Both the position numbers and the translations under genes were made by a program. A stretch of DNA of 48,105 bases from an uncultured Candidatus Saccharibacteria bacterium. Its GTDB lineage: Bacteria > Patescibacteriota > Saccharimonadia > Saccharimonadales > Saccharimonadaceae. The stretch spans positions 1 through 48,105 of the forward strand of contig CAMJLE010000004.1 in assembly GCA_946406665.1 (NCBI GenBank). The letters run 5' to 3'. The notes beneath the pieces are model-generated. The model was not told the origin of the DNA and ran no database searches. It saw only the letters and a list, made by a program, of their open reading frames with translations. Below are positions 17,203 to 26,915 of this stretch, piece by piece. Every line of letters starts with the position of its first letter. The first letter of the stretch is position 1.

Positions 17203-20051
17203 ATTGCGAAATTCCTTCGGTCGATAATGATTGGTTCGGTTGAGACGGCAAGAATAGCCAAGGCTGGAGTTCGGGTTTGTGTGAAGCTTATTTCGACCTT
17301 TTGGGGCTCTGTGTATGGCCCGAATTTGATACGCTCGGAAGGGTTATAATTGGCGATTTCGGTTGAATAATCAATATATTCCAACAAGAAGGTAATATCG
17401 TCCATACTCAAGCCGGTGGTGCGGGATAGTGTGCCTTTGAAGCTAGTGTCTAGCGGGTGGTCTTCGCGGTATTTTTTCTCATATGCTAACACCGGATTAT
17501 TTTCGGCAGATTTTGGCCCCTCCATGCCTTGGATGATACGCATATCGCCAACGAATAGCTGGTAATACTTTATTTCGGAATCCCAACGAGGATTGGTGCT
17601 AGTGTTTCTGCAAGTATCTCCAGTTCCCCAGCCCTGATTCGCAACGTCTCTTCCCGCATTGATAACGTCGATGATTTCGTTTGCAATTGGGGCATTATTA
17701 ACGACAGACCCAGCATCGACATGGAACGCATTCATAATATTAGCGTCCATTACACCCCATTCTGATTGACGATTAGTGCAGGCGATGAGGAATTTCGATA
17801 ATTCGGAACCGTCTTTAATGCTCCCGTCTTCGTTTAGATTTGGTTCGATTGCGGCGCGATAGGCTGGGTCGTCTGGTTTAGTGTCGGTAGTACTCTCGTC
17901 GTAACTAACGATGGGGTGGCCATATGAGTCACATACGACATCCTTAAGGTTTGGACATTCGGTGTGCTGGCTAATATAAGACAGTGTTTGGTCAATAGCT
18001 GAAGCGCCTGGGATTAATGAGCGCATAGAACTTCCTACGACGCGGGAGATATTAGCCGTCCCGGAGATTAGAGGATTTGAATATGAGAGATATGAGAACT
18101 TAGAGACGATTGATCCTAGGAAAGTGTTGGGACTCGAAGCGTCAAATGGGCTACGATGGAGGCGGTCAATTTCAGCCTCTTGGGCTATTGCGATAGTTGT
18201 CTGGCGGTTAAGATTTTTAACGCTCTCTTCTGAGGCTGGCATAAAGGCACTACCTTTGGTGGCGAGTGAGAAGTTTGCAGCGGCGGCCCCTTGCGAGAGC
18301 CATTCTCCGGCGATGATGCCAGTGTGTGTCTCGAACATATCTGAGGTGAGCATTTTTGCTATACGGGGGACGATTGTGCTAATGATGGCGGCGACGGTAC
18401 TAGCAAAAACGATACGATTAACGGTTTGAGCGATAGCGCCGATGGCGAAGAATGCAAGATTGCCTCCTGGTACGGAGTATTTCGTTAGTGAAACAATGGC
18501 GGAGCTAGCCGTAACAAGAGAGCATGCTGCGGTTGTAGCGCCGGAGAGTGCAGCAAGGCGCCAGACGGCGTTAGTGATGCCGTTGAGCGAATATGGTTGA
18601 AAACTAGTTTCTGGTGAGGGGGTGTTACCTAAGACTAATTGTGCGCCAGGTGATTGTACCGGCGAGCCGGTGACGGTTTTGGTGACAAGTTTGCCGTCTT
18701 CATCGATATAATCAACAGTGTTAGTAGTTTCGCGTGTGAGATGATTGAGTGCCTCATTGACGCTAGAGGCGCCTTTGCCGCCGTACATCATCTGGCTAAT
18801 AGGTTCCATAAAGCTAAGGAAATAAGCGATTGATTGACCGATTTGGTGAGCAGATATAACGACGTTGAGAATAGAAGCGAGTCGCAGCATGGAGCACGTA
18901 GCTCCGCCGGCTGCCGAAACTTTACCGGCCAGTTGGTTGACTAGCGAGTGAGCTTGGGCCACGGAGTCGGAGCCTTCGAGATTATTAATTTCAATGTTGT
19001 CACCATTTGTGGATGTGGTTGTTTTACCATTCTCGTCGGTTTCGTCATGGACAGTATTAATGACTGTGTTACCACTATTGCCAATAGTATTGCCATTTAC
19101 GGTATCTTGAAAAAACATTCTTCTAGTATCTTGATCGGCGGATGGATCAAAGTCTGACATTGTATTGCGGTTTGTGGCGCCCGGCCAATTCCCAAAAAAG
19201 TCGTCAGATGACTCGTCGAAGAAACCGGCAACTCGGCCGCGCTTGGCGGAATAATAGGCATCGCGAAAATTGGTGTTTGAGGCGAATTCGTCTTGGAAAG
19301 AATCGGCACTGATAATCTTGTCTTTATACCGGAGAACGGTCTTAGATCCGAGAATGGCCTGTCCTGCCTCGAAGTTGTTGTCTCCATTGATGTGTCCTAC
19401 CTCGATGCCATTATTGGCAAGGCGTTTTTGGAGATATGGGGAGAAAACCGTGTATTTATTTGAGAGAATGCCTGGTTTTATTTGGCTACCGCCGTCAAGC
19501 ATATAAGAAATCAGGCGTGCGTTACGGAGATTGTACGAAGTATATTGCAAGTCGGTTGCTTGAGTATATAGTGCAGAAAGATGCGCTGGAAGCATGGATT
19601 GAGCGGCGTAGAAAAAGATGCCACCGCCAAAAAGCACGGCAGCTATGGTGCCGATGGGGCCGGCTTTTTTGAAGAACAGAGCCATATCGATGGAGCTGGC
19701 TTTTTTGAAGAACCAACCCATTTTCTTTTTATTCGCATTCTTGTTATTAAAGAATGGGCGTTGCTCTTTGGGATTAGTATTCTTGCCGTGAACATTATTT
19801 GTGTAGCCCCCACTACGCGATGAGGACTTACTAGTGCGGCGATTCTTGGATGAACTTGGTTCGGGGTTTATAGGGCTATTTTCGCCGTCGGTTAGTGGTG
19901 TATTGGTTTTTTTCTGTGATTTTAACGCTGTTCTTTCTCCATGAGAAAGAACGCCGGTTGCGGCCAGTCGCGCCTCTTCCATCCATTCATTATGAGGATT
20001 GTTGGGGCCGCGCCATTCTTTGTTGGTGTTTTCTTCTGGTGTGGAGACCAT
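17199..20051 (-). CDS. Large T4SS-cluster membrane protein
   Basis: The 950-aa protein has a hydrophilic N-terminus with Ser/Asn/Lys-rich sequence (1-115), a membrane helix at about 130-152, an Asn/Thr/Asp-rich stretch (280-360) and several hydrophobic segments around 390-420 and 500-580. It is a paralog of the 1002-aa protein at 289-3297 (shared layout and the SPFD...TF.GS block). It lies directly downstream of virB4 and overlaps the wall hydrolase gene by 4 nt, so it is very likely a structural part of the secretion machine. It has no match I can name. A TATAAT five bases before the ATG suggests a leaderless or near-leaderless start. Confidence 0.8.
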   Translation of the reverse strand: MVSTPEENTNKEWRGPNNPHNEWMEEARLAATGVLSHGERTALKSQKKTNTPLTDGENSPINPEPSSSKNRRTSKSSSRSGGYTNNVHGKNTNPKEQRPFFNNKNANKKKMGWFFKKASSIDMALFFKKAGPIGTIAAVLFGGGIFFYAAQSMLPAHLSALYTQATDLQYTSYNLRNARLISYMLDGGSQIKPGILSNKYTVFSPYLQKRLANNGIEVGHINGDNNFEAGQAILGSKTVLRYKDKIISADSFQDEFASNTNFRDAYYSAKRGRVAGFFDESSDDFFGNWPGATNRNTMSDFDPSADQDTRRMFFQDTVNGNTIGNSGNTVINTVHDETDENGKTTTSTNGDNIEINNLEGSDSVAQAHSLVNQLAGKVSAAGGATCSMLRLASILNVVISAHQIGQSIAYFLSFMEPISQMMYGGKGASSVNEALNHLTRETTNTVDYIDEDGKLVTKTVTGSPVQSPGAQLVLGNTPSPETSFQPYSLNGITNAVWRLAALSGATTAACSLVTASSAIVSLTKYSVPGGNLAFFAIGAIAQTVNRIVFASTVAAIISTIVPRIAKMLTSDMFETHTGIIAGEWLSQGAAAANFSLATKGSAFMPASEESVKNLNRQTTIAIAQEAEIDRLHRSPFDASSPNTFLGSIVSKFSYLSYSNPLISGTANISRVVGSSMRSLIPGASAIDQTLSYISQHTECPNLKDVVCDSYGHPIVSYDESTTDTKPDDPAYRAAIEPNLNEDGSIKDGSELSKFLIACTNRQSEWGVMDANIMNAFHVDAGSVVNNAPIANEIIDVINAGRDVANQGWGTGDTCRNTSTNPRWDSEIKYYQLFVGDMRIIQGMEGPKSAENNPVLAYEKKYREDHPLDTSFKGTLSRTTGLSMDDITFLLEYIDYSTEIANYNPSERIKFGPYTEPQKVEISFTQTRTPALAILAVSTEPIIIDRRNFAI

Positions 20052-20056
20052 AGATA

Positions 20057-20062
20057 ATTATA
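20057..20062 (-). promoter_or_regulatory. -10 box close to the start codon
   Basis: TATAAT on the minus strand ends five bases before the ATG at 20051. It lacks the TGn extension, so this is a weaker case than the others of its kind. Confidence 0.4.
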
Positions 20063-20112
20063 TTCTACAATATTTTATAGTTTATGTCGAATATGGAAAA
20101 CGGGCGAAGTGG

Positions 20113-21912
20113 TTATCTCTTGGCGGTTTCGGTAGGGTTGGTAGTAATAAGGTCTTCTTCGGTGTCGGAGGCTACGATTTGGATATGAACGTGGTTTTGA
20201 CCGGCGAAGAATAAACCTTGACCTACTGGGAAGTTAGATAGGCGTTTGCGCTCCTCAGCCGTGAGCTTGAATACATCGGAAAGAACATCAACAGCAGAAG
20301 CGGATTGCTTGAGGAGTAACTGCATAGATGAGTTAGCGACAATGGCGCGGCCCATTTTTGAAGACATGAAGTCTTCTACGTCCTGCGTAATAGTTGTGAG
20401 GCCAAGGTAATATTTACGAGCGCGTTTAGCTAGGCTGAAGAGGAAGTTGGCTGAATCTTCGTATTTCATGAGCTGCCAGGCCTCATCTACGAGGAGGAGG
20501 CGACGTTTTTGTTGTGCGCGAACGATATTCCAAATATGAGAGAGGACGATATACATTGCAACTGGACGGAGCTCGTCTTCAAGATCACGAATATTAAAGA
20601 CGGCCATTTGGTTATTGATATCGATGTTTGATTGTTGTGAGAAGATGCCGGCGAAGCTACCGGTAGTGTACTTGCGGAGGCGCTGAGCCAAACTAGGGCC
20701 AGATCCGCCCATATGCAAGAGAGTATCAAACAAGTTCATGATGGTCGGCGGTGTTGCCGTGTGCGTGAGAGGGTCGTTAGTGATGCCGGCGCGCGCGTAG
20801 GTATCGATTAAAGCCTGATCGAGATCGGCTTCTTCGTTGGCGGAAAGGCCGCCGCCGTTGCCAATCATGAGACGGAAGAGGCCGTGCAATGTAATGAGGT
20901 TTGCGCGGAGCGCGTCGTTGGCATCTTCGGCATCGATAACTCTTGGCAGGTCGAACGGGTTGATACGTACGTCGGAGTTGAGGCTAAGGCGGATATATGC
21001 GCCGCCGACGGCGTCGCATAGTTTTTGGTACTCATTTTCTGGGTCGATAATGAGTATTTCGGTACCAACCATCATGGAACGAAGCGCCTCGAGCTTTACG
21101 GTGAAAGATTTACCTGCACCGGATTTTGCGAAGACGACCATATTGGCGTTTTCAAGCGTGAAGCGATCGAAGATAACGAGACCGTTGTTATGCATATTAA
21201 CGCCATATAGAATACCTTTCTCCTGAGTGAGATCGGCGGAGGTGAATGGAAAGCTGGTTGAAATTGCGCCGGTATTCATGTTGCGGCGAATTTGAAGTTG
21301 ATCGGAACATTGTGGCATCGTGCTGTTCATGCCCTGCTCTTGTTGCGAGCTGGCTACTTTACTGAAGACCATCTGCTGACCAAAGATGTTTTCGATTTTA
21401 TGTTGGACAAATTGAAGCTCGTCTAGAGAGTCGGCGTAAATGGTAACATAAAGGCCATAACGGAAGAATTTTTCGGCGCCAACCTGAAGTTGATCGCGGA
21501 GATCTTCGGCGTCGGAGATGGCTGCTTCGAGCTCCGGGTCGCGAACGCGGCCTTTCTCGTTGTTAATATTCATGCTAGCTTCAAGCTGGGTGACTTTTTT
21601 GGTGAGGTTTTTCATGACGACGCCCGTATCTACTGGGTAGATATACATGGACACGTCAATTACCTCATCGATATTAATAATAGAGCTGAGCCAGCCGGTA
21701 TATAGCATGCGAGGGTAGCCATAGACGTAGATAGTGCGGCCATATTTGGTACCGAGACGGAAATAATCAGAATGAATTTCGATACTGGATGGCGAGATGA
21801 GATCGCGGAGGGTGGTAATACCGGTTTCGAAGGCTTTTTGGATTTCGACTTCTTCTTGAAGCTGCGCTTGCGCGGCAATGTCGGCAGCGCTGAGTTGTTT
21901 AGCTTTTGCCAT
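20113..21912 (-). CDS. virB4: VirB4-family T4SS ATPase (motor half)
   Basis: The 599-aa protein has a RecA-like ATPase with Walker A KSGAGKS (263-269), the IIDPENEYQ block (288-296) and Walker B LLLVDEAWQ (472-480), all typical of VirB4/TraC motors. Residues 1-230 are an N-terminal region found in VirB4 proteins. It would hydrolyse ATP at the inner side of the secretion channel and drive pilus assembly. The 288-aa gene immediately upstream, two bases away, resembles another TraC N-terminal domain, so the motor appears split over two genes. AAGGAG stands before the ATG. Confidence 0.93.
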   Translation of the reverse strand: MAKAKQLSAADIAAQAQLQEEVEIQKAFETGITTLRDLISPSSIEIHSDYFRLGTKYGRTIYVYGYPRMLYTGWLSSIINIDEVIDVSMYIYPVDTGVVMKNLTKKVTQLEASMNINNEKGRVRDPELEAAISDAEDLRDQLQVGAEKFFRYGLYVTIYADSLDELQFVQHKIENIFGQQMVFSKVASSQQEQGMNSTMPQCSDQLQIRRNMNTGAISTSFPFTSADLTQEKGILYGVNMHNNGLVIFDRFTLENANMVVFAKSGAGKSFTVKLEALRSMMVGTEILIIDPENEYQKLCDAVGGAYIRLSLNSDVRINPFDLPRVIDAEDANDALRANLITLHGLFRLMIGNGGGLSANEEADLDQALIDTYARAGITNDPLTHTATPPTIMNLFDTLLHMGGSGPSLAQRLRKYTTGSFAGIFSQQSNIDINNQMAVFNIRDLEDELRPVAMYIVLSHIWNIVRAQQKRRLLLVDEAWQLMKYEDSANFLFSLAKRARKYYLGLTTITQDVEDFMSSKMGRAIVANSSMQLLLKQSASAVDVLSDVFKLTAEERKRLSNFPVGQGLFFAGQNHVHIQIVASDTEEDLITTNPTETAKR

Positions 21913-21914
21913 GA

Positions 21915-22781
21915 TTATTGTTCTCCTTCGCTAGGTGCGGCACCTTCGCCCTTTTTGACGTATAGGTGTGCGAGCTTATTAAAGTCTCCGAGTGGTTCTC
22001 GGACGGCGGTATCCGGGTTATTGAAGTTGTAGTAGAGTTGCCCTAATTCTTTAGTGGAAAGACGCACGGAATGGATGCCGATTTGGAAAAGTCCGGAAAT
22101 GACAGCTTCGACACGGTTATTAATTTCCGTAACGGCTTTGTCGTAGGTGGCGCGGTCGATGCGGGTGACGGATGGGCCTTTTGCGCGACTGAATGATTTG
22201 AAGAAATTCTTTGTTTGTGTGACGGCTTTCTCGGCTTCGGATGACGTGTAGTAAGGGATAACAACGAAGAAAGACTTGTCCATAATGTTTGCTTCTTTGG
22301 ATAGTTCATCGATGAAGTCGATATAATCGTCCATAAGGATACCAAGGAGCATGTTGTCGTTGTTGCGGCGAAGTTCGGAGAGACGATCGAGGTATGGCCC
22401 GATGTCAACGCGCTGAGAGCGAATTAATATCTGAACGGTAAAGTTTAATGAGTTCAAGAAGTTTTGGTAGGAGTATTCGACGGCTTCACGTTCGGCTTCG
22501 GACATAAGATCGAAGTTGATGGATTTGCATGCAACTACAGCGCGGAAAGAGCCGTCTTTCATGATAACCATAGAATCGCGGAGCTCTGAAATAATAAGCG
22601 TAGCCTGCGTTGAAGTTGGGTTTTCCTTTTGTGGAGCGGCTTGGGTTGGCTGTTGCGGTGTAGTGATGGTGTTGGGCTGAGCCATATTACCTTGTGCTGC
22701 GGACGGCTGTTGCATAGGTGTGGCGCCATTGAATGGCTGAGGGGGTTGATTTGGTATTACTGGTGGTTGATTTGGTTGCAC
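21915..22781 (-). CDS. TraC/VirB4 N-terminal-like protein
   Basis: The 288-aa protein begins with about 55 residues rich in Pro and Gln, then a domain (60-265) resembling the N-terminal domain of TraC/VirB4 proteins (SELRDSMVIMKDGSFRAVV, then an IGPYLDRL helix region). It has no Walker motifs. It starts at GTG with AAGGAG seven bases upstream and lies between the PrgI-like gene (9 bases) and virB4 (2 bases). It probably forms a complex with the VirB4 motor. Confidence 0.82.
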   Translation of the reverse strand: MQPNQPPVIPNQPPQPFNGATPMQQPSAAQGNMAQPNTITTPQQPTQAAPQKENPTSTQATLIISELRDSMVIMKDGSFRAVVACKSINFDLMSEAEREAVEYSYQNFLNSLNFTVQILIRSQRVDIGPYLDRLSELRRNNDNMLLGILMDDYIDFIDELSKEANIMDKSFFVVIPYYTSSEAEKAVTQTKNFFKSFSRAKGPSVTRIDRATYDKAVTEINNRVEAVISGLFQIGIHSVRLSTKELGQLYYNFNNPDTAVREPLGDFNKLAHLYVKKGEGAAPSEGEQ

Positions 22782-22790
22782 GTTGACTCC

Positions 22791-23774
22791 TTAATGTAAT
22801 GAAATATATACTTCGTCATTTTGTTGATCTTTGATTCGCTTTGCCTGCTTCGCGATAGTCTCGATGGAGAAATCGTTGTTATTGGCTAGGTTGATGAGGT
22901 TTGGATCGGGGGCAGACTGGTTTTCTGCAGACGGAGCTGGCGCGGGGGCGGTTGGCTGAGATTGTGGGGTTAGTTGACCGGCTGCAGCTTCAGCGCGTGC
23001 CCTTTCGGTCGCGATTTCTGTCACTAAGGAATCGGGCTTAACGATGGTTTCGTTGTTTCTGATGGTGCCATTGTTTAGCGGAGTGCTAGCGAGAGGATTG
23101 GCTGGAAGTGCGGGCGGTTGAGGGGTTGCAGTTTGCGTAGCGGGCTGTAGAGTGGCTGGCTGTTGAGGGGTGGTTTGGGGAGCGCTAGTAGTGGCGTGCA
23201 TCTGGCTGATAGCTTCATCGTAGCGGTTAGACGCGTTGTTTTGAAGAGTCTTAGCAATGGAGCTATTGCTAGTGGTTGTATCCTCGAACATATCGAGAGT
23301 ATCATTTGCTTCGGCGTAAACCTCGTCTTTGACGCCAGAATTGTTGACGGTTCCTTTGATTGCGTAGCCTTCGCTATCGATGATATCGGCAAGGAATGAT
23401 AGACGATGCATGGCCTCTTCTTGATCGAGATCTTTGGTGCGCTTCTCTTCTTTCTGCTTCGGCGCGGTGATGACGATAGTGGATTCTGGTTCGCCGGGCT
23501 CCCAAATGCGAATATGGGGTTTTAAGTAGAACGACACGATTGCGGAGAGATAGGTCTCCATTGGCTGGTCTTTCTTTAGAGGTAGAGCTAAGGCGCCAAG
23601 AAGTAGTATTGGCGGAACCAATACTATAATGAGAGGTGGAAAAATTCCCCAGAACAAAACACCCAAGCCAATCAAGCCACCTATAATCATTAGGTAGACG
23701 AATTGGCGGAAAGTAAATGGCCCGAGGAGTTTATCTTCGGCCTCAACATCCTGTGGGACCTTATACTGAGCCAT
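22791..23774 (-). CDS. PrgI family (VirB3-like) protein with long tail
   Basis: The 327-aa protein starts with a PrgI-type domain (1-100): MAQYKVPQDVEAEDKLLGPF, then two membrane helices at about 25-45 and 48-66, and KPHIRIWEPG. PrgI and VirB3 proteins pair with VirB4 at the inner membrane. The remaining 220 residues are hydrophilic, rich in Gln, Pro and Ala (about 195-300), and unusual for the family. The start is at an extended -10 box (TGCTAAAAT, six bases before the ATG), so leaderless translation is predicted. Confidence 0.88.
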   Translation of the reverse strand: MAQYKVPQDVEAEDKLLGPFTFRQFVYLMIIGGLIGLGVLFWGIFPPLIIVLVPPILLLGALALPLKKDQPMETYLSAIVSFYLKPHIRIWEPGEPESTIVITAPKQKEEKRTKDLDQEEAMHRLSFLADIIDSEGYAIKGTVNNSGVKDEVYAEANDTLDMFEDTTTSNSSIAKTLQNNASNRYDEAISQMHATTSAPQTTPQQPATLQPATQTATPQPPALPANPLASTPLNNGTIRNNETIVKPDSLVTEIATERARAEAAAGQLTPQSQPTAPAPAPSAENQSAPDPNLINLANNNDFSIETIAKQAKRIKDQQNDEVYISLH

Positions 23775-23780
23775 ACTTAT

Positions 23781-23789
23781 ATTTTAGCA
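23781..23789 (-). promoter_or_regulatory. Extended -10 promoter, leaderless start
   Basis: TGCTAAAAT on the minus strand is followed by six bases and the ATG at 23774. It would start a PrgI-TraC-VirB4 transcript. Confidence 0.6.
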
Positions 23790-23826
23790 CAATCGTTAAT
23801 GTTTGTTTTGGCATGGATGCTGCCTT

Positions 23827-26760
23827 CTACCAATCAGTATTAACGCCAAGCATTTCGCGGATTTCTTTGTTCATAGCGGTACGTTGGTGGGTGGCATTTG
23901 GTTTATTGAGACCATTAACCATGGCTTTGACGGATGGGTTGTTGAGGAGTTCCTTGCTGACCAACATATCTGTGCCCATGACTGTTCTGACTTCGCAGTT
24001 GGTTGGGTCCATTTCAAGCAAGGCAGCATTGATGCCCTTGATAGTCGAGCTCTTAGAGGTGGCCAACTGACTCTGTACCATGTTATCGAGGTAACTAATA
24101 ATTCGAGCATGAATGGCGGCTTGGTGATTTCTAAAGAAGTCGCTTTGATTGCCGAAGGTTGGATGTAGGGGGTCTTTCCCGAATTTAGAGAGGTTAAATC
24201 CACCGAGGAGCTGTCGATCGTGCATGGCGAGCTGTTCACCATCCATGAGACCGGATACGGCGGCGGTGCGGAAGTGCTTCTCTGGAATGAGGAGTGGGAG
24301 CATCTCTTCATTGCCGCTACTATCGGTCGGAATAGGAATAGTACCATCTTCGATCATCTTGAAGATCTGTTTATATACGGTGCGATCCTGAGATGCAACA
24401 GGAGCCCAGCTACTGAGGTCGTCGAAGATTTGTTGCAGAGTGGCTTTTTGGATGTTGTCTTTGGCTTGGTCACTAGTGCCGTCGCCGGTCATATATTTAC
24501 CCTGGATGAAGGTCTTGAAATCGATGTATGGGGCGACGTTGTCTGCCGTGTTATTTGGATCGTTATGTTCGCTCATGCTGCGGCGGATCATGTTAGATTT
24601 AGCCCATGCCCAGACGTAGAGGTTGTCGTTTTTGAGAGTAAGACAAGCATCGGCAAGACTTTTCTGCATAGCGTAATCGTTCTTGATTTTGTCAGAATAG
24701 TCGGTTAGGGTCTTGATAATATCGCCGTGGTCGCCACGTTTAGCCATAGTGAGAAGCGCAGCTTTGGCGGAGTTGTAATCTTTCGTATCGAAGGCCTCAA
24801 TGAGACGTTTTTGATTGTAGCTACCAGATGGCGAATCGTCGTAGAGCGCGAGATAGCTCGCCTCCATCTCGGAGTCGACGCGGCGTTTCTGGGAGATGGC
24901 GTCGGCAAGGACGTCGTTGACGGCGCGCTTGACTTGACGTTCTTCTTCTGAGCCAGCGGCAGGATTGCTATTATAGCGGAACGCGTCGGTGACTTGTTTG
25001 TAAATATCGGAGCTAGTGCGGGTGTTTTCGTCACTTAGGGCTGTGCGTATCTTTTTGGCGCGGCTTTCCATATTATCGCGTGCAACACTGCGCTGGCGAG
25101 CTTTAGCAATAGCGTCGTCGACAATATCTCTTTCGAACCCTTCATTGGTTGCGGCAATTTGAGCGTTGCGCATCTGGCGAATGATTGGAATACCAGCTGC
25201 GGAGCCGTTATCGAGGCCCTTATCCATATCAGTTTCGAATTGGGTGCGTTCGATGGTGTTGCGTAGTTTTTGACGTTGCATATTGTAATAACGAACGCCG
25301 CGTCCGTTAGCTCTGCCATCGCGAAGCATACTCGTGGCGGCACGGGTCATGTAGGTATCTTTGTTGTTAGCGACGGTGTTAGTCAGATCGAATTCGCGCT
25401 GTGCGCGACGCTGTTCGAGCCAGCGCGCTAGACGATTGGACGGAAGAGTACTTGTGCCATTGAGCTGGCGAGCGCGAGCGAGTGCATGGCCTTCCATGCC
25501 GCGACGACGTAGCATGCCCGAAGCCGGATCGGTGACGCGATGCATGAATCTGTCGATGCCTCCGAGAACGGTGCCCGACATGCGCAGGAGCGGAATAGAC
25601 AAGAATAGTGGCAGTACTTGAATAGCTATGCCAAGAACGACGCCGAGCCAGCTAGTCGCGGAGGTGATAGTTACGAAACCGGCTAGCTGAGTGGCGCCGT
25701 AAAGGACGCTAAACATTGGATAGAAGAAAATCATACTGAAGAACATCTGATACCAGGTGCGGAACCATTTTTCGGTGTTTGGCAATAAGTAACAGACGAA
25801 AGCAAGTGGAGCAACCATTACTAATAGGAAGATAAGCGCTTGACGGGCAGCCATAGTGATGACGGCAGAAATGATTGCAACGGCGCCGGCGAAAATGATT
25901 GGAAGTAAGAGCCAGATAAGGCCGATGACGCCGCCAGAGAATGCTAGCGTGATGGTGGTGCCAATTGTGCCGATACCGAGGATAGTCGCAACGACACCCG
26001 CAAATGATAGATTGGCAATCTGTTCATTAATAGCGCCGTCGGTAATGGCGGCCGTTTCGATGTTTGTGAATACGCTGCGTAGGGCGATGCCGAATATATT
26101 GCTAAGGTCGACGGCAAATGTACAGATAGTGTAGCTTAGGTTGATTAGGATAGCGGCGATGATGAGGCGAGGTAGCATGCGCTTGATGCCGTAGTTCGTA
26201 ATGCCTAATCCGGTAAGTTGCGAAAAGATAATGACAAGGAAAAAGGCCACGAATATGAGATTCGTGATGCTTCTGATGTAATCCCAGACTACATGGACGG
26301 GCGATTTTGCGTCGTTGGGTAGTGGATTGACGCGGAGCAGATTGTCGAGAATGCCATAGGCGCCGTCAATTACATTAGCAAAGAAGACGGAGCCAGGACA
26401 TACAAGCCAGCCGAGGCCGCCTACTTGGTCATAGCAGGTTGGATCCTGCTTTTCTTCTCCCGAATCGTTTTCGTCGGTCTCCTCTTCCTCGTCGGCGTCG
26501 GTGTCGCTCTTCTTCTTTTTCGGGTTAACCTTAAGGCTAGGATTGGTGGTAGTTCCAGGGGTTGTAGTGCTTGGAGTGGTCGTCGTACCTGGGGTGGTAG
26601 TGCTTGGAGTGGTCGTGCTAGGGGTTGATGGGGTTGTGGTGGTGGTTTCAGGGGTAGTAGTAGAATTTGTTGGGGTGGCAAAAACCGGACCGGCTATAGC
26701 ATTAATGCTAAGGACGGTCGCTAATGCGAATATAGCTACTTTTTCGAGCCACCTTCTCAT
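23827..26760 (-). CDS. VirB6/TrbL-like polytopic T4SS protein
   Basis: The 977-aa protein has a signal peptide (1-29), a Thr/Pro-rich repeat tract (30-75), an acidic stretch (80-105), a Cys-containing segment, then six or more membrane helices between about 155 and 400, and a long charged cytosolic tail (about 410-977). This layout fits VirB6/TrbL-like proteins that form the inner membrane channel of T4SS. The tail of over 550 residues is rich in Arg, Asp and Gln with helical character and has no family I recognise. It lies at the head of the minus-strand cluster and is divergent from the pilin operon. Confidence 0.85.
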   Translation of the reverse strand: MRRWLEKVAIFALATVLSINAIAGPVFATPTNSTTTPETTTTTPSTPSTTTPSTTTPGTTTTPSTTTPGTTTNPSLKVNPKKKKSDTDADEEEETDENDSGEEKQDPTCYDQVGGLGWLVCPGSVFFANVIDGAYGILDNLLRVNPLPNDAKSPVHVVWDYIRSITNLIFVAFFLVIIFSQLTGLGITNYGIKRMLPRLIIAAILINLSYTICTFAVDLSNIFGIALRSVFTNIETAAITDGAINEQIANLSFAGVVATILGIGTIGTTITLAFSGGVIGLIWLLLPIIFAGAVAIISAVITMAARQALIFLLVMVAPLAFVCYLLPNTEKWFRTWYQMFFSMIFFYPMFSVLYGATQLAGFVTITSATSWLGVVLGIAIQVLPLFLSIPLLRMSGTVLGGIDRFMHRVTDPASGMLRRRGMEGHALARARQLNGTSTLPSNRLARWLEQRRAQREFDLTNTVANNKDTYMTRAATSMLRDGRANGRGVRYYNMQRQKLRNTIERTQFETDMDKGLDNGSAAGIPIIRQMRNAQIAATNEGFERDIVDDAIAKARQRSVARDNMESRAKKIRTALSDENTRTSSDIYKQVTDAFRYNSNPAAGSEEERQVKRAVNDVLADAISQKRRVDSEMEASYLALYDDSPSGSYNQKRLIEAFDTKDYNSAKAALLTMAKRGDHGDIIKTLTDYSDKIKNDYAMQKSLADACLTLKNDNLYVWAWAKSNMIRRSMSEHNDPNNTADNVAPYIDFKTFIQGKYMTGDGTSDQAKDNIQKATLQQIFDDLSSWAPVASQDRTVYKQIFKMIEDGTIPIPTDSSGNEEMLPLLIPEKHFRTAAVSGLMDGEQLAMHDRQLLGGFNLSKFGKDPLHPTFGNQSDFFRNHQAAIHARIISYLDNMVQSQLATSKSSTIKGINAALLEMDPTNCEVRTVMGTDMLVSKELLNNPSVKAMVNGLNKPNATHQRTAMNKEIREMLGVNTDW
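26535..26670 (-). repeat. Thr/Pro low-complexity coding repeat
   Basis: Codons 30-75 of the VirB6-like gene repeat short units of the type TTTPSTTTPGT. The DNA shows it as recurring GGAGTGGTCGT-like units on the plus strand. After signal cleavage this tract would be outside the membrane and resembles glycosylated stalks. Confidence 0.75.
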
Positions 26761-26769
26761 AACTCTTCT

Positions 26770-26778
26770 ATTATATCA
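26770..26778 (-). promoter_or_regulatory. Extended -10 promoter for the T4SS cluster
   Basis: TGATATAAT on the minus strand ends nine bases before the ATG at 26760, giving a leader of only two or three bases. Confidence 0.6.
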
Positions 26779-26865
26779 CACATAAGCTTTTTAGTCAAGT
26801 ATTATAAGAGATAAACTGCCAAAAAACCAATTATACCCTGCCCTCCTAAAAAATGCGATAGCTTA

Positions 26866-26874
26866 TGTTATAAT
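26866..26874 (+). promoter_or_regulatory. Extended -10 promoter for the pilin operon
   Basis: TGTTATAAT begins 50 bases before the ATG at 26916, giving a leader of about 35 nt. It diverges from the promoter at 26770. Confidence 0.6.
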
Positions 26875-26915
26875 GTCTCTATAAATTAATGGTCAGCTGA
26901 GTAAGTAATAATTTT

